DNA from: Brachypterus glaber
Lineage: Eukaryota; Arthropoda; Insecta; Coleoptera; Kateretidae
Direction: 5' to 3'
Assembly: GCA_958510825.1 (NCBI GenBank)
Contig: OY294048.1
Span: forward strand, 12,355,589-12,419,588
DNA: 64,000 nt
Below the pieces are notes generated by a model. That model did not search any database, was not told where the DNA came from, and saw only the letters and a list, made by a program, of their open reading frames with translations. The stretch's first letter is position 1; each line of letters starts with the position of its first letter. A program made the translations under genes and the position numbers. This document shows, one piece after another, positions 12,601 to 26,300 of this stretch.

Positions 12601-15600
12601 GAACGGCCTCGTAGAGGGGAACCCGCATTACTTCATTAGGGAAGAACCTGAAAAAAAAATTATGCTGTATTTCGAGAATGTGGTAATGAACATTTCCCTG
12701 ACTAGCTAACAATATGTAAAGGAATACCTAGTCCAAATTTCATTAAAATATTGCAATAAAGTCACAGCAAACCTTAGGTTCCAGTGCTAAAAACCGTCAA
12801 AATATCGCTGATATTTGCTTACGTGATTTTGAAGCACAGCACAACATTAGGGCAGCTGTCGAAGTACTGAGCGCGTCTCTACATTTCTAGAAAGCGAACA
12901 GCTAACATCAAACCTTTCTGCTACATTGCCACGTTTAAAGAAAAAAAATAATTATTTCACCTTGCAGATGGGCAAAGTTGTACCCTCTGGGCAAAGTTGC
13001 AAGGTTTTACGGTACCAATATGCGTCTCAACCATTTTGTTTGCTTTTTCTTAGGATTTTTTTGCTTTAGTTGGGTAAAAATATAGATTTTTTTAAGGGAA
13101 AGTATTGCTAATTTATCTTTTCTTACTATCTCAAGTATTAATAACTAACTTCGTGTCTTTGGCGCTGACGATACCAAATGAAGCAGATTCACACATCCAA
13201 ATCATTTTGATGAGGATTTCACGAATTTAGTCAAACAAAAAACATATTATCAGAAAGGTTTTAGATGAAAATGAGCTAAAAGAGATACCCCTTCTATAGA
13301 ATATCTTTAAAACATTATAACTCTGAAACTAATAGTCCTATGACAGGAATGTTTTTTAAGTAAACTTATTAGTTCCCGGCCCCTTACTCTATTTAAAGTT
13401 GTTCACATTTTACTTTTACTTTGGTAAAAGAATTTTTTAAATCCGATATCCCATTCAAAAGTTGTGAGGCTTACAACCATTTTTTAATACCCATTTTTTT
13501 ACATTTTCTCAACGTTTCATGAAATTCCACACAAAAGCAGAAAAAAATATTGTTCTAAAAATAAATGAATTGGTAGTTACTTACTTTCTGGTGGGCTCGT
13601 GGTACGTCTCGTGCGGCCGCAAATAGTGATGCCCATAAGCCAGCCGTTTCCCCGTGTCCTTGTCCTTCCACAACCGCTCTATCCGGAAAATATCCAGTTC
13701 GGAATATTCGATTTCTCCTATAGTGTCGTAGGTGTGCTTTTTGTCCGTGCCGGGGATAGGTATGTCCCGGAGGACGTAGACAGTGTCGCCCTCTCGCAGT
13801 TGCAAGTCGCCCCGTAATAGAGTTAAATAGAATCTGAAAATTGAAAAACAGACAATTGATACCAACTTTTTTGTTGTTATGTGAGTAAAATATCTAGGAA
13901 TCATTATTGACAATCACATGCAGTGGAATGGATATACCTAAAAAGTTTGATAACAAGAACACTTCTGAAAAAAGAAACAAATAGTTTGCTTTGGCACAAC
14001 TATTCTTATTTAATTTTATTTATAGATATGATAGATTTTGGCTTGTAAGGGAATGTATAAAACAACAACATCTAAACCAAACACAATATTTAACATAAAA
14101 AATATTCTGAATAAATAAGGTTTGTTTTGGAGGCAATTCTACTCGTCAGAACACTTTTTTATTTGTCATTTTATATTTTTATTTTATAAATTTTGACAAG
14201 TATGAGATAAAAATTTGAAGAGTAGAATCGCCGTCAAAATTACAAAATAGTTTGTCTGAAATTGCAAAATTATATTTATCCATATTTTCATCACTTTATC
14301 AATGATTTTTTTTAATGTCAGTTATCTGCCAAATATTTTTGATTTATTTTGTTTGTAAAATATTGCAGTTTTATACAATTCTGTAATAAAATAATTTGCA
14401 TTGAGTTTTTTTTGTGTCATATTTTTAATAATGGTAGAATCTATAGTTTTCTTACCTGTGTCCATGTTCCGTAAACTCATCCAAAGGTATCTCGTAGTCC
14501 ACTTCCCGCGGAACACATATTTCGCAGTGATACGCTTGCACCGACTCGTCGGCCTTAACGCATTCGCAGTGTTGCCACACCATGCATCTTTCGCATTGGA
14601 TCATCAAGCCTTCGTCTCTGTGCATGCCACAGATGCATCTGATTATATCTTCATCCTCGTCTGAAATGAAACAGAATTAACATTTAACGGTAAACCATTA
14701 AATTTATTTTAATTCCTAAAGCAATAAAGACTTATGGAGGGTCCCAAATACGATTTAGGCTTATGCTAGGGACTCTTGAACATGTGTAGTTTTTGTTAAT
14801 TTCAGCTTCATTTTATATAACTTCTTGAGAATATGTCTAGCAGATTTTATATTGTTAAGCAATGTTTAATAAGCCAAAATTCTTAGTATAGTAATAACTT
14901 AGTTATAATTGAAAAAAAAATAACTATTAATTAAGAATTCTGTAAAAAATCACTTTAAAATTCACAGCACGCTGCACACGGGTAAAAAATACAAAAAAGC
15001 GGAAAAAAATCTAGAAGCGTCGAAAGTTGAATATTTATAAACCTTATAGTGTCCTCTAAATGATGTCTATACATTTTTTTGAAAATGTTTGCGGTCTTGC
15101 TTAAAAAATTAAATTTAAGTGGCACACTGCATACCGGGTGGGACATTTAAACGGTTCGATATCTCAGAAACCATACAAGATATTTTTTTGAAATTTGGTA
15201 TTAAGCTTCAATATCAAGGGGGACACCTTTTTATCAAAGCAGATTTTTTTTTATCCACACCTTTAGGCGGGAGAGGGGGTAACTTAAAATTTTTAAATGG
15301 AATTAGGGTGTTTTTTATTCAGATTCAAATTCAGTATAAAAAATTACATAATTGACCGAAAAAGTTTTTTTTAACCTCAAATTAGGCTGTTAAAAAAACT
15401 AAAATAAAAAAAAAACGCCATTTAAAAATTTGAATATATTAGTAGTTTTCTATTGTTTAGGTGTTAATTCATTTTTTTAAACCTAAAAAATATACAAAAG
15501 AAATCAAATCTGAATTTTTTCCAAAAATTTAAATTTTTTTACCTGACGCGTCCGGACGCGTCACGGCGGGTCCGGACATGGAGATAATACCTATGATTTA

Positions 15601-18600
15601 ATACCCCATATTTGTACTATATTTTAAAATTTAAAAAATACAGCCCTAAAATAATTAAGTGTAAGATGTTGTATATTCAATGTGCCACTTAAATTTAATT
15701 TTTTAAGCAAGACCGCAAACATTTTTAAAAAATGTATATACATCATTTAGAGGACACTATAAGGTTTATAAATATTCAACTTTCGACGCTTCATTATTTT
15801 TTTTTTCGTTTTTTTGGAATTTTTTACCTGTGTGCGCTGGGGAAAACTATCCGAACGGGTTAGACCTTTACTTAGCCCGTCGGATAGAGTTCGATTCTCA
15901 TCCGCGCCGATTGCCTTTTTACCAGTTTATTTAAAATTGAAATTTAGCGAAGGCGACATGTAAAACAGAGACACCCCCCCAAAAAGTGGTTCGAGAGTCA
16001 GTTAAAGCCGGTGGTTCCCTCTACTACTAGCCCACACAAGTCCCAGCAGTAGAATAGTATAAAAAACATGTTACGTAATATGTAATAAAATTAAGCTAGA
16101 AGTTCACAAAGTAGGTTAAGTTCGATTTTTGTTCAAGATTTGTTAGCAAAAACATGATCAAGGTTTTACTTGATCGAAGTAAAATACTTTTTTTAGGCGT
16201 GTGCCCAATTCAAATTACTACATGTATACATGTAGGTATTGTACTGAACCGAGTCTCGGTACTTAATAGACACCGCTGCTATTTTTAATCTGCTTTCCCT
16301 AAGATAATGTACTTTTAAAAGTAAGACACAACCACTTACTTTTCTTTTTGCTAATAAAAGCCATTGGAGGTTTCTTTCCCAGAGCATCCTCAAACTTTGA
16401 CAAGCTTTTCTGCTTCGTTTCCATGTAGATTTTCTTCAGTTTGGTTGCACGTATGCCCTTATCTGTATTTCTTCCATAGAACTTTATATAGTTGTTGAAC
16501 AACTTTGTCATGTCTTCGTCGAAGCTATTCGGCGTTTTGTAGACGCCTCTGGCGATGTTGTCCTCCACAGTGGCCAGGTCGATTGCATCGGTGATTTTGG
16601 TGTAGAACTCTGGAGCTCGTCGCTTGGAGGGCATCGTCATAAAGCTGGTGCTCATTGTTTTATCACCGTCTGAAAAAACAATAATAAAGTAACTAATATA
16701 TATTAAAATTATTAATAAAAAGGATTGGATGGATTTAGCGAAGTGACATTAATTTCATTCAAATTAATTTCAGAAAATATAGGAAATTAATTGCTGGGGT
16801 TGCACAAGGTAGCGTTTTGGGGCCTTTAGTTTTTTATTTTTTATTTAAATGATCTCACTTAAAACTCCCAATACAGATTTATAAAAAGTTCTTTAAAAAA
16901 CACTATATAGCGCCTCACTCCTCAAACTGAAATGAAACAAACAAATTTAAACATTTGTTGTCATTAGACCAAACTTTATTTAGAGACTTGTTTGCGAGAT
17001 ATGTGACATTGTCATTGTAAGATAAGCATTACATTTTTTACAGAATCAGTGACATTGTACTATACTTATTACATGTTATCAGGGCTGTAGAAAAAAAAAA
17101 CTTTTAAGATATCAAGTTGAAATTTGGAAAACCTAAATAACATAACCCAAATAATATTTGGTATATATTTTATATGTTTAGGGGGCACAATAGTGATAGG
17201 TGTCAAGGGAGGGATTTTTTTTAAATGAAAGGAGGTCCATATATTTTTTATTTTTTCAGAGCAATTATTAAGGGTTAAAAATGGGAATTTTCGTCAAAAT
17301 TTATTTAAAAAAATTAAACAATTTAAAAAAAATGGTTTATTAAAAAAATAAATAAAAAAATAAAACCTTAAAAAAATAAAAATTAAAAAATACTGTTCGA
17401 ATAGAGAATTAAAATAAAAATTAAAAAATACTGTTTGAATAGAGAATTTTATCGGCTTTAAAATATTGTATAGCACGACCCTCTGTCCATTTAAAAAAAT
17501 GTTCCCCCTTGCGCCCCTGTCTCCATTTTGCCCCCTAAGCATATTAAATATATACTAAAAAAGTATTTGGGTTATTTTATTTACGTGTTCCAAATGTCAA
17601 GTTCATATCTTAAGCCGTTCCAAAAAGGCTTTTGAAACGCTGTGTATAGGGGGATTTTTAACAACAAGTTGTATTTTGCATAATTACCATTTTAAATGAA
17701 AATATTGTAAAAAATTTTAAACTAATGGTGGCCTTAGCTGGTATTTTTTAAGGTTTTTTTCCGTGTCTGCGTGATAGTTATGTAATAAAACTTTGCCATT
17801 TTATGTTTTTTTGAATAAAACTTACCTTTCGCATTAACAACAGCATTCCAAATATCCTTAAGTACGGCCGCCAACTTCACAGCCTTGCTCAACTCAGGAT
17901 CATCCTCGGCCTGCGCGATCTTCCTCGTCTTCATGTTCCTCGGCTTCTGCAACGCATTCAAATGGTTCAAAAACGAAGCACCATCCGTAGGAGTTGCAGT
18001 TTGAGCCCTCGAAACTGACACGGATCTATCTCTCACACGCCTCACTTTCGTCAAATTCCTCAGCAAGAAACAATGGTGTTCCAAAATAAAGCACTTTTGT
18101 TGGTGAGACATAGGTTTAACGTGAACGTTTTGTAACGGTGGCGCACTCTGTTGAGTGTTTGAAGTACTTTCCTTAGTTTGCTGCGATTTTTTCTTCGCCT
18201 CCGTTTTTCTGGGACGACCCACCCTTCCAGGATTATGCGTTTTCGTGTTATCGACCGGTAGTTGCCTAACCCTTTGAGATTTTCCTCCAATAACACCTCT
18301 ACACTTCTCACTGCCGCATTTACATTCCTGGCCTTCTGCAACGTTAAACAGCGAGAAGTTGTAATCGTAGGTTAATTCTTCGCCAGATTTAATATCTCGG
18401 AGTGCAAAAAGAGCCATTCGAAACTGACCATTAACGGACCACTTTTGGATTTCACAATTTGGTTGACAGGAATGGTTGACGAACCTACCATCACTTCCCA
18501 TTCGGTGTCCGTCTATCAACAAACCACTGTCCAAATGTAGGCAATAATGGTGAGTATCATTTACATAGATGGTTCCCATTCGTTCTTTGAACTCTTGGTC

Positions 18601-21600
18601 AGATACCACTTCCCCTACATACTCCAGGATGAACTCACTGCTTTTGATCGGCAGTTTCGTCCTAACTCCCCAACCCTTAGACTCCGTCATGAACCTTTCG
18701 AGTCCAGGAGACCATTCGTGTCTTTGAATCTTCTGGTTTTGACATCTGTGAGTTGGAGGACATTCTGAGTATACCATTCTGTTAATACAATCATCTCCAC
18801 AATTAGAATTGGGTTTGCAATTGCAAGATTGAGGTTCACAAGCACCTGTTGTATTTTTAACGTTATAGACATTAGTACGAACTTTTCTGTAGTTCCAGGA
18901 CGGTACCGCTTCCCTACCAGGAAGTTGGGAGTGAGTATGCTGCCACCAGAGGTCGTGCGGAAGCTGAAAGGGTACTTTACGGGATCGTATGTGCTTTCCG
19001 CAGTGAAAGGGTGGGGGCAAAAGACCGTAAGGATGTTCTTCCGGAATATACGTTTTAAGGACTTTCGTGGCGTTTTCTGTGCGTTTCTGACGCATCATTT
19101 CATCTTCTTCTTTGTAGTAATCAGAAAATAGACCTGCTATTAGATATTTCTTACGCCATTTTGGTTGCTTTTTGTTCTTTTTCATGTCATCACTAGAAGT
19201 AGATGCTCTATCGTCTCTTAGCCTTCTTTCTGTCAAAGGTTCGATGCTACTCGCAGGCGACACATCTCTTAACCGCCGTTTTGGATAACCATTTGCATTG
19301 TCAAGTTTTTCTTGCTCCCTTTTACGTTTCTTTCGGTCTAACCTACTCCTTAACCTTTCTATACTAGACTCTAGCGATATTGAGGAATCATCCAAATCCA
19401 TGTCGTCTAATTTTGATTTGCTCATTTCACTTAACTTAGTATCTATAGAAGTGGCGGGGGAAGAATCTCTTTGTCTTAAACTCATTCTCTCACACTTGAT
19501 ATCGTCAATATCGAAATCAATTCTCTCGTCGAGAGGTAAACTCTCGCATTCACTCATAGCGTCCCATTTAGAGAAAGAATCGTCATTTTTAACAGGAGAT
19601 TTATCTCGGACTTTATCGGAATTATTTGTCTCAGTTCTGGTTACGAAATCGGTGTATTCTTCACCAACTTTAGGCACTCTGTCACAATCAATAGTCGGCT
19701 CAGGTTCTGCAACGGGTTCTACAGGCACTACAGGTTTCTTTTTCTTGCGTTTTATGGTCGGAAATCCGGTTCGATTTATAGATCTCCTTTTGCGAACTTT
19801 CTTCTTGGTGGTTTCTGGTGAAATTTTTGGTGGTTGTTTGATCTCCGCAATCGGTCTGTCATTTTCGTTTACAACTAGAGAGCTATCTTTTTTGTCTTCC
19901 GCCACTTCTGTTAATTTTGGCATCAAATTGCGTTTTAATTTTAACTCATTAATGTAAGATTCTACCGAAATTTTCGCTTTTGCTTTCTCCTCAACCATAA
20001 GTTCTAATGTGGGTGGCGAACTCAACGCTTCGTTTGTATTTGCCATTTCTAATCTATGGCGTTTTTTAGGTGTAGTTGCTGTTATCGACGTATTTGAACC
20101 ATTTGAAGTGTTTAACTTTTCCTCTGTTGCTAAAGGCTCTTCAATTTTAATCGGTTTACCGTTCTCGTCGGTAAATCTGTTAATACACGCTTCTATTGCT
20201 TCTTCTATATGTGATTCAGTTTTATTAACATTGTAATCGTTATTATTAATATTAGGAATTTTAGGCAATGCGCTACCACTACTACCACCACTATTTTTAA
20301 CTACAGGTACGTATTTTGTCGCTACATTTTGTGATTTTAGTTCCAACTTAGGATTTAAAAGTGGTTTAGTTTTATCGACTTTTGTCGATATAACTGGCTG
20401 TTTTGTTGAAATTTTATTTTTTTCTGCTACTTTTTCTATTTTAATTTCTACAGGTTCCTCTTTTACTGGCTCTTTATCATCTTTACTTTCTTGGTTGTCT
20501 GTGTCCTCCACCTCATCCAATTTTTCCATGCTTAAATGATAATGTCTCTTCTTTAACGGTAATCTTTGCTCATTTGAATTATTAACTTTATTTTCTGTGG
20601 CACTAACACTTGTTTTCTTTTTCTTCTTTTCACTGTATTCCGATGGTTTTCTTTTCTTTGTAACCTTCTTCAAGGTTTTAATAATTTCAGGTAGATTCTC
20701 CTTAGGTGGTTTTATTCCACTGATAACACAGTATTTGACAAAATCTATAATTAGTTTTTCAATTTCGAGGTTAAATTTTGGATCAAGCGCCGTTATAGGT
20801 TTTAACAGTTTAAATTTGTATTTTTTGTGCTTTTTATGTTTACTATGCATCAATTTAGCGCTTTTTAATGTAGCACTTTTACTTTTACAAACATTTAATT
20901 TGTTTTTTGTCGTTAAAACAGGTCTGTCATTTTTATTTAACAGTTTGGTTGGTTTAATTGCTTTCTGAGGCTTTTCAATTACCTTTTCTTCCTTTGTTTC
21001 TTTTTCTTTCTTTATTTCCTTCTCCTTCTTTATTTCTTTTTCTTTCTTTACTTCTTTCTCTTTTTCTTTCTTTACCTCTTTCTCTTTTTCTTTCTTTATC
21101 TCTTTTTCCTTATCTTTCCTTATATCTTTCACTTTTTTAATTTCTTTGTCCTTTTTCGCTTCTTTTTCTTGGTTTATCTCCTCAGTTTCTTCTAGTTTTA
21201 TTTCAACGACTGCTGGTTTGCTTTTAGCCGGTCTTCCCGGTCTTCTAGATACAACAGGTGGTCTACCAACCTTTCTTCTTGGCGGATACAAAACTCTATC
21301 CGCATTTGCGTACAACAACCTATCAAATCTATTCGATGTAACCGGAAGTTTATTATTATCCTTGGATTTTTCTTGAGATTTATTTACCGTTATATTTGCT
21401 TGAGATTTACTAATTGCTGTGTTTGAGATTGGTTTATTAACTAAATTCGCTACTGTTTTACTATTATTTTTATCACATTTATTAGATTTATTATTAGACT
21501 CTGTTTTTGTACTGTTTTTCTTCCAATCTTCCTTCAATTTTGCTTTACCCACAGGAGACAAATGCGGTTCCGGACTCGAAACGTGATCCGGAGAATTCTG

Positions 21601-23302
21601 AATTCCGGAATCCGGAGAAACATTAGGATTCGTATTATAATCCGATTTTTCTTTATTTTGACCTTTAACGCATTTTTTAGGCCTGCCCCTTCTTCTCTTA
21701 CTACTATCACTATCTGTTTTTGTACTTATTGTTTCGGAACTGCTTAGATTTAGTTTCTTATTGCTGTCGCTAGGGGGTAGTGTGAGACATGGCGCGTTTA
21801 ACATCTGCGTTTGCGCGACGAATTGTTGCAGCAAACTGTTCGCATACAACGAACTCGGGTTCGGCGGCGCGTGAGACTCGTTTTCGCTCGAACTCTCGGT
21901 GGTCCTCTGAATCAAAGCGTTTACCGCTTGTTGAGGAAGTTCCATATCCGAACCGGACATATCCCCCGTTTGAGGTGAATTTTTGTCCGCTCGATTGCAT
22001 TCGAAGTCCCCGAAGGCGTCGCATTCGGGTTGTTCCGGTAAGATGACCGCCAGATCTTCCTGGGAGATCTCCTGCAGGCTACACTGGGCCAACATTACGC
22101 TGTCCGCGTCGGATTCGTCGGATTCTGAGCTGGTGTAGGTGGAGCCTCGGGAAAGAGGCAGAGATGCCATCTGAAACAAAAATTAGAAAATTATTTTATT
22201 AATACTAATACTTTTTTATCCTTTTAATTTCTGACCAGCATATAGACTGATGTTCCTCTGTTAAACTTTTAAGTAATAATATATTATTTTTTTATTTTTT
22301 ACATCTTTTGAATAATTTGCTGTACTTGTATCTACTAAAGGATATGACATAACTAGAGAGCGACTACAAAAAATTGCAAAAAAAAAACTGTATATAACAC
22401 CTTTTATAGGGCTTAAAAAGAGCTTTTATTTAAAATATAATTTTTTGAAAGCGGGTTATAAATATGTGAGATATGCTAAAAAAACCTTTTACTGCTTTAA
22501 ACGTCAATATCTCGAAAACAATGCGTTTTAGGAAAACGTTGTTTATAACATTTTTTGACCAATTTAAAATTATCTTTTATATAAGTGCTAAATTAACCAA
22601 ATACAATAATAATTGCCTTAATTATATACAAAAAACGCTAAAAATAGGAGTTTTACCCTATTTTTACCTCCTTACCCCCCCATTTACCCCCAAAATCTAA
22701 TCAGCTCTTCGGAATACGATAAGAAACAATATGCAAAAAACCGCAAGTCGATATCTCATGTAGAAATGGAGTTAGAGAGTTTACACCCAGATTTTTTGTT
22801 GTTTCTGATGTTCACAATATAAATATACGTTTTCAGAGCACCCTTACTGTCTCTAAACACAGTTCTGAACTATATAAACGGTCATTCTCATACAACATTG
22901 CCACGTTCTTTAATGACTTATCTGCTAATTAAAAACATACTAAATCTTTACTTGCTTTTAAAAAACAATTATTTAAGCTAACATTTCAAAAACAATTGCA
23001 GTCTCTATCTACCTGATATACGTTTTTATCCTTATTTTTTGATAAACTTATTCTGAACCCAATTTATTTTTTTATGTATTTATTTCTATTTATTTATATT
23101 TTATAAATGTTCATATATTTTTTTTATATTTAATATTGTTTTCTATGTCATTATTCACTCCCTGGGTTAGGTGGAAGAATAGGCGGCTGGTAGCTCTTTT
23201 TGTTGTGCCTGAGAAGCTCAGCAAGAAATCTATCGGCCGAACTAAACCTCGCCCAATAGTTAAAATAATCTTGTAACTTTTGTACTTATTTTAATAAAGA
23301 CC

Positions 23303-23373
<71 letters not shown>

Positions 23374-26300
23374 GGACGCAAAATTTTTTTTTACTGATTT
23401 CGAATGGTCTAAAATGTCGAGAAATGTGAAAAAAACGTGGTCAAAGGTTTTGACTTTTCGGCGAAGATTTCAATACATCGGCACTCTTAGTAGCACTAAG
23501 TGCCGATGTAACTTAGATTACAAGAAAAAATCGCAGAATTTACGAAAAAAAATCACTCTACTGAGTAATGAACGGTTTTTCAGGCAACTTGATTGGCCAA
23601 TTGATTTTACTATGCCACTCTAAAGAGCGAATTTGAATTAAACCCAATTTGTTAAATGATCTTTAAATTTAACTTTTTAGTAATATCCAAACCAATCAGA
23701 ACGAAAATAAACAAAAAATTATAATTATTAATAATAATTTTCTCAAAAACAGCTGATATTTTTAAAATCTCGGATTCAGCACGTTTAGTCAGTATGCTTG
23801 CGTTTTGATAATATTATCAAATTTAATTTTAGCGACCTTATAAAATATGTAATTATTGTGATGGTAATGATATAATCTTTTCTAACAACATATGTTATAA
23901 ACCTAGTTTTTAGGATAAAAGCCTAGGGTCACTTGATTGGTTGTTGCTTTTTAAAATTGGGGTGTTAAGTAGTGTGTTTTGGTGGTAGGTCGGTTTGGGG
24001 TTTATTAGGCAAAAACTTTTAGAAACCCAAACGCCTAATCACCAAAACACTAAACAAAGTAACAACTGATCAGCTGACCCTATAAAAGCAAGAGGTGAAT
24101 GTTTAAAACACTCCCCCTGGATACTTGGGATGTGGTATTAGATTTATTATTGTCAGATTTAGTTTCAGCGAACCCAAATCCCCTGTACACTAATTTAATG
24201 CAAACAGAAAAAATGACTAGTCGACTTAAAGCATGTAAAAATATGAAAAATATTGTACAAAAAAAAATAAAAACAAAACTAAAATGTTAGCATTTAATTT
24301 AAAATACCATGTTAAAATTGTACTAAATATCGCTAAATATAAATTAAAAACAAAAGCGACGTTTAACCCTTTGCGGACGGATACATAAAATAAATATTTA
24401 TTTTATTGAAACTATATAACTCAAAAAAAAGTCGAAAACGTCAAAAAATATTAATTAAAAAACTCAAAAATATTGAAAAATGGTAATCTTACATGAGGAC
24501 CACTGCTGCAAGTAGACATAATTTTTTTAAAAAGACTGGTTATGATCAATTTATTCTATTTTCATGACTATTATTTACTTTTCAGACATTTTGCACTAAA
24601 AATGTCAAACATATGAATAAACAAACTTACAACAACAAGTAGGCATTCACTGTGATTATTTAGTGTCGGTTTCTGGAGATTAAGTAATGTTTTAAGATAT
24701 GATCCTTATTTTATTTAATAGTTTGCAGCACGAATACATGATAACGTTACTCACTGGTTACCCATTAGTTACCACTAAGCCACAACATTCATTAAAATCA
24801 TAAAAAGGTGGTATAAATATGGGACCACTAGTCCACAAAGGGTTAATACAGTTTATTTTTAATTTCAAATTAAAATTAAAATATTTTTTTTTGTTTTGTT
24901 CAAAATATATGGTTGTTTTGTCCGTTTAGTTTTTATCTTTCTTAATGATCATCATCCTCCTTAGAAGAAACACCTGGTAGGTATATATAGATCTTTAAAA
25001 TAAAAACATTGTATTTATTTATTACTTGTGATAGCTAATTTTTATAAAACTAAATAAAAAAAATGTTTTAGGTATTTATTTATTTTCTTTATTTAGTTAT
25101 AAGGGAACGTACAAGTATTACGTAACGCTTCTAGGGGGGGGGTCATTTTGGAGTGTTACGTCCATGTTAATGGTATAGGAAAATTGCGTTACAGGGGGAG
25201 GGGGCAAAATGATCAAAATTTGCGTTACGTAATACTTGAACGTTCCCTAAGGAGAAATACCTTTTCCAATATTATCGTCAAAGTCCTAACAGAATGCATG
25301 TTTTTTTTATTTAATTATTCAAATTTGATTAAAAACGGCGGAAATTTAACGAATTCAAAACACACACACGCACAGGAAAAACAAAAACACAATTTCACGT
25401 AGTCCTCCACATCGATTTTCACGTGAATCACAGGGTTTCCCGTGGAAAAATAAAGTCACGCACAAGGTACGCGTATAGAGAGCAAGTTTCAAACGTGAGA
25501 AGCCGTAACGTCTGAGGGCCTAAGCGCCAGACATTTTGTGTAATTCGGAATACGAAGGGTGATTGTTGTACAGTACAGTAGGTATGGAAGTTTGAGCGGG
25601 CAAAGGGTGAGTTCGGCGATAGCCTAGTAGGGAGAGAAAATATTTGCATGCGTTTTATGTATCGTCGGCAGCCACGCAAAAACACAACCATGGTAATGCG
25701 ATGGTAATTTATTGGTGGCAAGGGGGAATAAAGTCATAATTCTGATAGAAGAATTACCAGCTTTTTTCGACTAAAGAATTAAAGATTTTTTTCCCAGAAA
25801 AACAAGTAAAAATAGTAATAGCGTTCTTTAAATATGTTGTAATATATTGTAATTGTAGAGGCTACAAAACCAAAAAAAAATAAAAAATAAGATTTTACAT
25901 CGGCACTTAGTACAACTAAGGGAACGTTTAAGTATTACGTAACGCATGATCATTTTGGACTTTTTTTGCGAAAAACGAAAAAATAAAAAAAAATAACATT
26001 TTGTTTCAAATAAGATAAAAAAAAAAAACGAAAAAATAAACAAAAAAACTCAAAAAAATTTTTTCTAAACCGAACGAGATCATGAACACTCCCCTGAAAC
26101 CGTACCTGAACTTTATAAAAGATGATATGAGGAGACCTGTGCGGCTAACACAAAGGTCTCTAGGGACCAGGTGTTGTGGGCTATGAACCTCGACATTGAA
26201 CTAACTAGACTATAATAAAAGTAATTTTTCCCCCCATAACTTTTGTTTTTGGGGAATTACTTTCAAAAACAATAGAGATCTTTCCCTCTTAGAACCTGAT

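Noticed and set aside
12197..12709. 170-codon + strand frame
   Set aside because: Antisense shadow of GC-rich ash1 exon 7; the - strand has the BAH domain and correct splice phases.
15840..15915. Possible functional tRNA gene
   Set aside because: Only a B box is clear; the sequence is the head of a dispersed SINE and does not fold as a full cloverleaf by eye.
17734..17825. Extension of the large ash1 frame past 17826
   Set aside because: A perfect donor GTAAGT lies at 17825-17820, and the bromodomain continues only through exon 4.
19298..19957. 219-codon + strand frame, and others at 20597-21747
   Set aside because: Antisense shadows of ash1 exon 3.
22171..22179. ash1 starting three codons upstream (M-F-Q)
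   Set aside because: Those bases are the intron acceptor TTTCAG; the frame joins exon 2 in phase 0.
24099..24290. 63-codon frame beginning ATG near 24099
   Set aside because: No family resemblance, Lys/Asn-rich tail, sits between two transposons.
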